From: an uncultured Prevotellaceae bacterium
Lineage (GTDB): Bacteria > Bacteroidota > Bacteroidia > Bacteroidales > Bacteroidaceae
Reading direction: 5' to 3'
DNA length: 5,162 nucleotides
NCBI GenBank assembly: GCA_947306845.1
Contig: CAMZHP010000247.1
Location: forward strand, 1 to 5,162
The position numbers and the translations under genes were made by a program. Shown piece by piece: positions 1-5,162 of the stretch (positions are counted from its first letter, which is position 1; every line of letters starts with the position of its first letter). A model generated the notes under the pieces. The model saw nothing but the letters and a program-made list of their open reading frames with translations, ran no database searches and was not told the origin of the DNA.

Positions 1-199
1 TCACGCACTCATAGAGAAGCATTTCCTTGTTGCTGTAAATCTCATAAAGTGTACGTTTGGAAATAGAAAGCTGGTTGGCGATGTCATCCATCCTGACCGC
101 CTTGATACCCTTCTCTCGAAACGCCACCATGGCCGCATCGAGAATTCGTTGCCTCAGCTTTTGCCGGTAATCATCATAAGAAATAGTTCGATTTGCCAT
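1..199 (-). CDS. TetR/AcrR family transcriptional regulator, N-terminal part (truncated by window edge)
   Basis: Reading the minus strand from the ATG at 199-197 gives 66 residues with no stop before the window edge, so the C-terminal ligand-binding and dimerisation part is not visible. Residues about 14-34 (RQRILDAAMVAFREKGIKAV) form the first TetR helices. Residues about 37-62 carry the helix-turn-helix signature: MDDIANQLSISKRTLYEIY, then SNKEMLL. This matches the classic TetR N-terminal pattern (A.LGISK.TLY.YF..KE.L), with DNA contacts expected around SKRTLY. The family consists of dimeric DNA-binding proteins, mostly repressors, released by a small ligand; the ligand cannot be inferred here. 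The start is supported by a TACATTTG -7 element about 25 bp upstream and by the position of the family domain right after it. No Shine-Dalgarno site is evident, as is usual in Bacteroidota. The gene is divergent from the exported protein gene at 346, which suggests autoregulation and possibly control of that gene. Confidence 0.9.
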   Translation of the reverse strand, partial: MANRTISYDDYRQKLRQRILDAAMVAFREKGIKAVRMDDIANQLSISKRTLYEIYSNKEMLLYECV

Positions 200-224
200 A
201 GGAGATGTTTCCACATATTTTTTG

Positions 225-257
225 CAAATGTACTGAAAAAAAACTGATTTTAGACAA
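225..257 (-). promoter_or_regulatory. Probable promoter of the TetR-family gene
   Basis: On the minus strand, TACATTTG (plus positions 232-225) is an exact match to the Bacteroidota -7 consensus TAnnTTTG. A TTG (plus 257-255) lies 22 bp upstream as a possible -33 element, slightly farther than the usual spacing of about 19-21 bp. Transcription would start around 215-220, giving a leader of about 20 nt. The 8-bp palindrome TTTGCAAA (221-228) overlaps the -7 element. The assignment rests on consensus and position only. Confidence 0.5.
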
Positions 258-268
258 TAATTCCAATA

Positions 269-293
269 AAATGGACGAAAGTTGTATCCATTT
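269..293. promoter_or_regulatory. Inverted repeat in the divergent intergenic region, candidate operator
   Basis: AAATGGA (269-275) and TCCATTT (287-293) are perfect 7-bp inverted arms around an 11-bp spacer, centred at 281. The repeat covers the possible -33 TTG (282-284) of the rightward promoter. TetR-family repressors bind inverted repeats near their own genes, so this is a reasonable operator candidate. That link is inferred; chance palindromes of this size occur in AT-rich DNA. Confidence 0.3.
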
Positions 294-315
294 CATTAAA
301 AAAAAGTTTTCTTTG
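282..315 (+). promoter_or_regulatory. Possible promoter of the exported DUF6055-like protein gene
   Basis: TTTCTTTG (308-315) resembles the Bacteroidota -7 consensus TAnnTTTG with one mismatch (T for A at position 2). A TTG at 282-284 is a possible -33 element, with a long spacer of 23 bp. The implied start near 321-324 gives a leader of about 25 nt before the ATG at 346. The element is weak and positional, and would be blocked by a protein bound at the 269-293 inverted repeat. Confidence 0.35.
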
Positions 316-345
316 CACCCGAAAACAAAACGATAAGAACCCATC

Positions 346-2490
346 ATGAGAAAATCAACCATCCTCTTATTTTTCCTCCTCTTTGCTGCAGGTGCTACAG
401 CCCAGAAGAAAATGTATGTTCCCGACGAGTGGAATCATCCGCGGAATCCCGATACGCTGCTTTATAGCGAGAGCGACCCCGGGAACCGCTATACATGGTC
501 GAAGAGCCGCTCTATAGAGTCGGACAACGTCATTGTGCTTTGGGACAAAGGTTATGGCTCTACCCTCCCCTCCAAGTCCCCTGCTGCCTATCGTGTTGAT
601 GAGCAAGACCTGTTGCGCAAATGCGAGCAATTTTATGACTTGGAGATCAACAAGCTAGGTTTTGTGGACAAGGAGAAGACGAATCTGAGGAAATATAAGG
701 TGATGGTATTGCTCAACCACACCACCGACTGGGTGTGCTATGGCGGCGGCTACGACTTTGAGGTGAGCGCGCTGTGGCTGGGTCCCTCCGCCTGCAAGCC
801 CGTAGGTCACTCCGTCGCCCATGAAGTAGGTCATTCATTCCACTACATGTGCTATGCCGATGCCTCCGGTAACAACCATAACTCATCGAACAGCATCGGC
901 ACAGGTTTCCACTTGCCCGTCGGCAACGGTCAGGCCATCTGGGAGCAGACCGCCCAATGGCAGGCCGCCCAGTCCTATCCCAATGAGATGTACAATCAGA
1001 GCATCAATGTATTCCGCAAGTCACACAACCTGGCATTCTCTCATGAGTGGCACCGCTACCAAAGCTATTGGCTGCATTATTACCTCTGCGACAAATATGA
1101 CGATATCACCACCATAGGTCAGGTGTGGCGACAGCCGATGACAGGCGTCTCCGATTTCAACAATGCGCTGATGAAGCTCAAAAGCCTTGACGTTGAGGGG
1201 CTGTTCCGGCTCTACTATGATTATGCCGCCCATTGCGCCACTTGGGACCTCAAAGCCTGCATCCCCTATCGAAATCCGTATATCGGCGATTTCGATTACT
1301 ACTGTGTGCAGACCGCCAACAGCACCTATCAAGTAGCCCTTGCGAGCACGCCACAGAGTACAGGTTTCAATATCATCCCGCTTCAGGTGCCAGAAGCCGG
1401 CACCGAGATAGTCACCCACTTCACAGCACTGCCTACTGGGGCCAACCTGGCAGAGGGCGACCCTGCCGAGTTGATGAACGGCGATACAGGCTGGTCAAAG
1501 ACCAGCCGCACAACCTACATCCGTAACACTATCCCCAGCCAGCGCGCTTTCCGTTTGGGCTATGTCGCACTGATGAAGGACGGAACACGACAATATATCC
1601 AGCAAGACGCACTGTATTGCCAGACAGGTCAAGAGGTGACCGAAGATGTAGCGATGACTGTACCAGAAGGAGTTGACCGTTTGTGGCTCATCGTGGTGCC
1701 TGCCCCCAAACGATACAATCAGCACAAATGGGATGAGAACATGCTTAACGACGAGCACTGGCCCTATCGTTTCCGTTTGGAGGGCACCGATATCGATAGT
1801 CGCGCCACCGTGTATGTGAAATCCGTCATCGATGGTCGCCAAATATCCGACATTACCTTCAACTATGACATTTATTTCCCGACAGATGCGGTCAACCACA
1901 GCGGCACCACCTTCAACGTTTCTGGGAAGGCACTCGCTCAACTGGGCACAGCCTTCCAGTCAGACCCGACGGCATTTGCCAGCATGATGCAGGCATGGAG
2001 CTCCGGAGGACCGGGGAAGGGAAAGATAATGTTTTATCCCCTCAATCCTACTACAGGCAACATTGTCAACCGTGCTTCAACGGCCAATGGCTATGGCCAC
2101 TGGTTCAATGCCAAAGGAGCAGTATGCAATTACGGAGAAGGTTACGTATACAGCGAGTTCACTCCATCGACAATGACCTTTGCCATCGGACAGTATCCTG
2201 CTCGTCTAAAAGAGAACAACACTTACAAAATCGGACAGGCTCTCTGTTATCGTGATGTCAACGGCAAGCAAGCCTTTGCACGCTTCTTCTTCACCATCCA
2301 CATCACTGCCGACAAAGTAGGCGCTCAACTCAGCAGTATGGAGTATGAAGACCCCACAGGAATGAGAGCTGTCATATCCAGCTCACAACAAGCCCCAAAG
2401 GGCATTTTTACACTCGGTGGACAGGAGGTGGAAACAATCACTCATAAAGGAGTATATATCATCGACGGAAAGAAAAGGGTAATGCGGTGA
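346..2490 (+). CDS. Exported putative zinc metallopeptidase-like protein (DUF6055-like + DUF4859-like) with short C-terminal tail
   Basis: The 714-residue protein has a Sec signal peptide at residues 1-19: MRK, a hydrophobic core, then ATA|Q as a likely signal peptidase I site. There is no lipobox cysteine, so it should be periplasmic or secreted rather than a lipoprotein. Residues about 58-320 resemble the DUF6055 domain. They carry HEVGH (159-163), an HExxH zinc/catalytic motif, and WEQTAQW, whose E200 could be the third metal ligand as in gluzincins. Residues about 325-482 are beta-rich and end in WPYRFRLEGTD. Residues about 486-655 resemble DUF4859. Residues 685-710 (GIFTLGGQEVE, then KGVYIIDGKK) match the short C-terminal tail common on Prevotella/Bacteroides exported proteins. 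Domain names are from memory of the families; the substrate is unknown, and protease activity is inferred from the motif alone. The ATG at 346 is chosen because the signal peptide begins exactly there; an A-rich upstream stretch replaces a Shine-Dalgarno. The stop is TGA 2488-2490. It stands alone, divergent from the TetR gene. Confidence 0.88.
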   Translation: MRKSTILLFFLLFAAGATAQKKMYVPDEWNHPRNPDTLLYSESDPGNRYTWSKSRSIESDNVIVLWDKGYGSTLPSKSPAAYRVDEQDLLRKCEQFYDLEINKLGFVDKEKTNLRKYKVMVLLNHTTDWVCYGGGYDFEVSALWLGPSACKPVGHSVAHEVGHSFHYMCYADASGNNHNSSNSIGTGFHLPVGNGQAIWEQTAQWQAAQSYPNEMYNQSINVFRKSHNLAFSHEWHRYQSYWLHYYLCDKYDDITTIGQVWRQPMTGVSDFNNALMKLKSLDVEGLFRLYYDYAAHCATWDLKACIPYRNPYIGDFDYYCVQTANSTYQVALASTPQSTGFNIIPLQVPEAGTEIVTHFTALPTGANLAEGDPAELMNGDTGWSKTSRTTYIRNTIPSQRAFRLGYVALMKDGTRQYIQQDALYCQTGQEVTEDVAMTVPEGVDRLWLIVVPAPKRYNQHKWDENMLNDEHWPYRFRLEGTDIDSRATVYVKSVIDGRQISDITFNYDIYFPTDAVNHSGTTFNVSGKALAQLGTAFQSDPTAFASMMQAWSSGGPGKGKIMFYPLNPTTGNIVNRASTANGYGHWFNAKGAVCNYGEGYVYSEFTPSTMTFAIGQYPARLKENNTYKIGQALCYRDVNGKQAFARFFFTIHITADKVGAQLSSMEYEDPTGMRAVISSSQQAPKGIFTLGGQEVETITHKGVYIIDGKKRVMR

Positions 2491-2497
2491 AAGGTGC

Positions 2498-2596
2498 ATG
2501 ATAGGTATAGATGCTATAGAAGAAATAGAGGCTATAGAGGGGATAGAGAGGATAGAGAGGATAGAGGCTATAGAAGAAATAAATGCTATAGAATAG
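2498..2596 (+). other. Repeat-encoded 32-codon ORF (doubtful as a gene)
   Basis: An ATG at 2498 opens a frame that runs through the 9-bp tandem array to TAG 2594-2596. Because the repeat unit is a multiple of three, the peptide is a regular three-residue repeat, AIE-EIE-AIE-GIE-RIE-RIE, rich in Glu and Ile. An AAAGG stretch (2490-2494) sits just upstream, directly at the stop of the preceding gene. The regularity is fully explained by the DNA repeat, so I regard coding as unlikely and list it only because the frame stays open. Confidence 0.1.
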
Positions 2597-2602
2597 ATAG
2601 AG
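2504..2602. repeat. Tandem array of eleven 9-bp units (18-bp higher-order period)
   Basis: The 99 bp split exactly into eleven 9-mers starting at 2504: ggtatagat, gctatagaa, gaaatagag, gctatagag, gggatagag, aggatagag, aggatagag, gctatagaa, gaaataaat, gctatagaa, tagatagag. Ten of eleven carry ATAGA at positions 4-8; the other has ATAAA. The octamer GCTATAGA recurs at 2513, 2531, 2567 and 2585, spaced 18, 36 and 18 bp, so there is also an 18-bp period. The array starts 13 bp after the stop of the exported protein gene and ends 25 bp before a hairpin. Both strands are open in one frame across it: xIE repeats on plus, and LYP/LYS repeats on minus. It is probably a slippage-prone minisatellite; its function is unknown. 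Confidence 0.85.
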
Positions 2603-2627
2603 GGATCTTAGTATTAGATAGGTGATT

Positions 2628-2656
2628 ATCCGCCGGGAGAGAATCTCTCGGCGGAT
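2628..2656 (+). terminator. Strong GC-rich hairpin, probable transcription terminator or 3'-end stabiliser
   Basis: ATCCGCC (2628-2634) pairs perfectly with GGCGGAT (2650-2656). An inner GAGAG/CTCTC stem closes on an AAT loop, with two bulged G residues on the left arm, giving 12 bp in total. The sequence after it, TTTGTGATAAAAAAA, has only three T residues before it is interrupted, and no T-run follows on the minus strand either, so it is not a textbook intrinsic terminator. Its place between the exported protein gene and the maeB promoter makes termination or 3'-end protection of the upstream transcript the most likely role. Confidence 0.55.
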
Positions 2657-2712
2657 TTGTGATAAAAAAAGCAAAAATCAACGTGAAATGTCATTAAATG
2701 GAAAAAAAGAAG

Positions 2713-2720
2713 TACTTTTG
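2713..2720 (+). promoter_or_regulatory. Probable maeB promoter, -7 element TACTTTTG
   Basis: TACTTTTG (2713-2720), followed by CAG, is an exact match to the Bacteroidota -7 consensus TAnnTTTG. The expected -33 region (about 2688-2692, AATGT) has no good TTTG. Transcription would start around 2726-2730, leaving an unusually long leader of about 135 nt before the maeB ATG. It lies just downstream of the hairpin, consistent with maeB being an independent transcription unit. Confidence 0.55.
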
Positions 2721-2789
2721 CAGCTGTTTTGAAGTTTATCGCCCCAAATTCTTACAATCTGTCCGATAATAATCATTTGAGGTGACAGT

Positions 2790-2894
2790 ATGAAACCAGT
2801 TCCTTCTCATAGGAATCATTACAACAGGAAACATTATCAAATTCAGGAAAAAAGCATTTTATATGGTCAAAATCACAAAAGAAGCCGCACTTGA
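2790..2894 (+). other. Possible 34-codon leader ORF overlapping the maeB start
   Basis: An ATG at 2790 opens 34 codons ending at TGA 2892-2894, shifted one base from the maeB frame and overlapping its first 32 bases. It is preceded by GAGGTGA (2779-2785), a better Shine-Dalgarno match than anything near the maeB start, at a short 4-nt spacing. The peptide begins MKPVPSHRNHYNRKHYQ; it is basic, rich in His, Asn and Tyr, has no signal or membrane segment, and resembles no protein I know. Translation of it could couple to or compete with maeB initiation. Bacteroidota rely little on Shine-Dalgarno pairing, so this may be chance. Confidence 0.22.
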
Positions 2895-5160
2895 ATACCA
2901 TCACAGCGGTCGCCCCGGCAAAATCGAGGTAAAACCCACTAAACCCTACCGTACCCAAACCGATCTCAGTCTTGCCTATTCCCCCGGCGTAGCATTTCCC
3001 TGTTTAGAGATTCAGGAGCATCCTGACGATGCCTACCGCTATACCGACAAGGGCAACCTGGTGGCGGTTATCAGCAATGGAACTGCCGTGCTTGGCCTTG
3101 GCGACATTGGAGCATTGAGCGGCAAACCCGTGATGGAAGGCAAGGGACTGTTGTTCAAGATCTATGGCGGCATCGACGTGTTCGACATCGAAGTTGCAGA
3201 GAAAGACCCCGAGAAGTTCTGTGAAGCAGTGGAGAAGATTGCCCCCACCTTTGGCGGCATCAACTTGGAGGACATCAAGGCACCCGAATGCTTTTATATC
3301 GAGGAGCGCTTGAAGCGCACCCTTGACATTCCAGTCATGCATGATGACCAGCACGGTACCGCCATCATTTCTGCAGCAGGTTTTAAAAATGCCCTTGAAG
3401 TAAATGGCAAGGACATCTCAGAAGTGAGGATTGTGGTGAACGGCGCCGGCGCAGCCGCCATCTCATGTACCAAACTTTACATGGCACTCGGCGCAAGAAA
3501 GGAGAACATACTGATGCTTGACTCCAAAGGAGTAATCACCAGTGACCGCGAGAACCTGAATGAGCAAAAACGCTTCTTTGCCACCGACCGTACCGATGTC
3601 CACACCCTTGAGGAAGCAGTCCGCGGAGCTGATGTTTTTGTAGGACTCTCCAAAGGCAATGTGCTGACGAAGGACATGGTACGCTCCATGGCCAAAGACC
3701 CCATTGTCTTTGCACTAGCCAATCCCGTACCCGAGATCTCTTACGAAGATGCGATGGACTCCCGTCCCGACGTGTTGATGGCAACGGGTCGCTCAGACTA
3801 TCCCAACCAGATCAACAATGTCATCGGGTTCCCCTATATTTTCCGCGGGGCACTCGATGTGCATGCCCGTGCCATCAACGAAGAAATGAAGATGGCCGCC
3901 GTGCTTGCCATCGCCGAACTAGCGAAACAACCCGTACCCGATGTGGTGAATGATGTTTATAAGGTGAACAACCTGACCTTTGGTCCCTCCTACTTCATTC
4001 CCAAGCCCGTAGATCCACGTCTCATCACAGAGGTGTCAGCCGCTGTAGCCAAGGCCGCTATCGACAGCGGTGTTGCGAGGCGCACCATCACCGACTGGGA
4101 AGAATACAAGAACGGTCTTCGCCAGATGCTCGGTTTGCAGACCAAGGTAACTCGTAAGCTGTACGACACCGCCCGTGCACATCCCCAGCGTGTGGTTTTC
4201 GCAGAAGGCATCCACCCCACCATGCTCAAGGCCGCTGTTCAGGCCAAAGCAGAGGGTATATGCCAGCCAATCCTTTTGGGCAACGATGAGCGCATTGAGA
4301 AACTGGCTGCCCAACTCGAACTCAGCCTTGACGGCATAGAGATTGTGAACCTCCGCCATGACCGTGAGGCTGAACGTCGTGAACGCTATGCCCGCATCCT
4401 CACAGAAAAGCGTCAGCGTGACGGCTACACCTTTGAGGAAGCCAACGACAAGATGTTTGAGCGCAACTATTTCGGTATGATGATGGTGGAGACTGGCGAC
4501 GCAGATGCTTTCATCACCGGACTCTACACGAAATACTCCAATACGCTGAAAGTGGTGAAGGAAATTATCGGTGTGCGTCCTGACTATAAGAATTTCGGCA
4601 CGATGCACATCATCAACTCACAGCGTGGACTTCTGTTTGTGGCAGACACCCTCATCAACAATGACCCCGGTACCGACGATTTGATTGACATAGCCAAACT
4701 AGCCGCCACAGCCGTGAAATTTTTCAACGAGCATCCCCGCATTGCCCTCATCAGTCACTCCAATTTCGGCAGCGACCAATCGGAAGGCAGTAAGAAAGTG
4801 CGCAATGCAGTGGCCAAGATCCATGAGCAGTTGCCCGACCTTCCCATCGACGGTGAGATGCAAATCAGCACAGCCCTTGACCGTGAGTTGCGCGACAGCC
4901 TCTACCCCTTCAACCGTCTAAAAGGCATGGACGTGAACACGCTCATCTTCCCCAATCTGACCAGTGCCCGCTCCTCTTATAAGATGCTGCAAGCTCTGGA
5001 ACCCGATATTGAGATTATCGGTCCCATCCAGATGGGTCTGAACAAAGCCATTCACTTTGCCGATTATGGAAGCAGTGTCCGCGATGTGGTGAACATCACA
5101 GCCGTGGCCGTCATCGACGCTTATGTAGACAAGATCAAGCGCAGTTTCAGGATAGGTTAA
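2863..5160 (+). CDS. maeB: NADP-dependent malic enzyme, MaeB type, with C-terminal phosphotransacetylase-like domain
   Basis: The enzyme oxidatively decarboxylates malate to pyruvate and CO2, giving NADPH, in the cytoplasm. The 765 residues align by eye with E. coli MaeB (about 759) along the whole length, so the gene is complete. Malic enzyme domain, residues about 1-420: Y39 in AYSPGVA, K94 in MEGKG, metal ligands E136-D137 and D162 (DDQHGT), a GAGAAA dinucleotide loop at 194-199, and ALANPVPE and GRSDYPNQ signatures at 284-315. Residues about 430-765 form the phosphotransacetylase-like domain (SHSNFGS 631-637, DGEMQ 663-667, [10 protein letters not shown] 720-729). In E. coli MaeB this domain is regulatory and senses acetyl-CoA; here the Ser-Arg pair needed for catalysis in true Pta appears replaced by D734-Y735, fitting a non-catalytic role. 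NADP preference is inferred from the family. The ATG at 2863 is the first in this frame after the TGA at 2791 and begins at the family's normal N terminus. The stop is TAA 5158-5160. Confidence 0.96.
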   Translation: MVKITKEAALEYHHSGRPGKIEVKPTKPYRTQTDLSLAYSPGVAFPCLEIQEHPDDAYRYTDKGNLVAVISNGTAVLGLGDIGALSGKPVMEGKGLLFKIYGGIDVFDIEVAEKDPEKFCEAVEKIAPTFGGINLEDIKAPECFYIEERLKRTLDIPVMHDDQHGTAIISAAGFKNALEVNGKDISEVRIVVNGAGAAAISCTKLYMALGARKENILMLDSKGVITSDRENLNEQKRFFATDRTDVHTLEEAVRGADVFVGLSKGNVLTKDMVRSMAKDPIVFALANPVPEISYEDAMDSRPDVLMATGRSDYPNQINNVIGFPYIFRGALDVHARAINEEMKMAAVLAIAELAKQPVPDVVNDVYKVNNLTFGPSYFIPKPVDPRLITEVSAAVAKAAIDSGVARRTITDWEEYKNGLRQMLGLQTKVTRKLYDTARAHPQRVVFAEGIHPTMLKAAVQAKAEGICQPILLGNDERIEKLAAQLELSLDGIEIVNLRHDREAERRERYARILTEKRQRDGYTFEEANDKMFERNYFGMMMVETGDADAFITGLYTKYSNTLKVVKEIIGVRPDYKNFGTMHIINSQRGLLFVADTLINNDPGTDDLIDIAKLAATAVKFFNEHPRIALISHSNFGSDQSEGSKKVRNAVAKIHEQLPDLPIDGEMQISTALDRELRDSLYPFNRLKGMDVNTLIFPNLTSARSSYKMLQALEPDIEIIGPIQMGLNKAIHFADYGSSVRDVVNITAVAVIDAYVDKIKRSFRIG

Positions 5161-5162
5161 CC

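Noticed and set aside
174..362. Minus-strand 62-codon ORF across the divergent intergenic region
   Set aside because: It overlaps the TetR-type gene in another frame and crosses both promoters; its hydrophobic look comes from AT-rich DNA.
1021..1419. Minus-strand 132-codon ORF antisense to the exported protein gene, and other antisense or out-of-frame ORFs within 367-2255
   Set aside because: The plus frame has a signal peptide, motifs and domain-like structure throughout; the others show no family resemblance and no upstream signals.
2459..2674. Minus-strand 71-codon ORF with LYPLYPLYPLYSLYF repeats
   Set aside because: Its repeats follow from the 9-bp DNA array being a multiple of three. 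It overlaps the end of the exported protein gene and the hairpin, and has no recognisable domain. I treat it as a by-product of the repeat.
2721..2862. Riboswitch in the maeB leader
   Set aside because: I see only one short 5-bp hairpin and no conserved core of any riboswitch class I know.
4036..4608. Minus-strand 190-codon ORF inside maeB
   Set aside because: It lies fully antisense to a conserved domain of maeB and resembles no protein family; it is a shadow of the real coding frame.
1..5162. CRISPR array, insertion sequence, tRNA or rRNA gene
   Set aside because: No spaced direct repeats, transposase-like frames, terminal inverted repeats or recognisable RNA gene sequence were found; the only array is contiguous 9-bp units without spacers.

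Overview
The window looks like Bacteroidales chromosome, most likely Prevotella or a close relative. The evidence is moderate GC, start codons without clear Shine-Dalgarno sites, promoter -7 elements of the TAnnTTTG type, a Sec-exported multidomain protein ending in the short 'KG-[IV]-Y-I-x-[ND]-G-K-K' tail common in this group, and a MaeB-type malic enzyme. The genus is an inference from style, not a database match.

Layout, left to right. (1) Positions 1-199, minus strand: N-terminal 66 residues of a TetR/AcrR-type repressor whose 3' part lies beyond the left edge. (2) Positions 200-345: a 146-bp AT-rich divergent intergenic region. It holds a good -7 element for the regulator, a weaker one for the rightward gene, and an inverted repeat that could be an operator. 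(3) Positions 346-2490, plus strand: a 714-residue exported protein with a HEVGH zinc-peptidase-like motif (DUF6055-like), a beta-rich middle, a DUF4859-like module and the short C-terminal tail. (4) Positions 2491-2862: a 372-bp intergenic region with an 11-copy 9-bp tandem array, a strong GC-rich hairpin, a TACTTTTG promoter element and a leader of about 135 nt that contains a possible 34-codon ORF overlapping the next start. (5) Positions 2863-5160, plus strand: complete maeB, encoding a malic enzyme fused to a phosphotransacetylase-like domain. Two bases follow its stop.

How the genes fit together: the TetR gene and the exported protein gene are divergent neighbours, so autoregulation plus control of the exported protein is plausible but unproven. 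maeB appears to be a separate transcription unit with its own promoter, devoted to malate/pyruvate and NADPH metabolism. I see no evidence of a mobile element, CRISPR array, RNA gene or defence system. The least explained parts are the exported HEVGH protein, the 9-bp array directly behind it, and the maeB leader.
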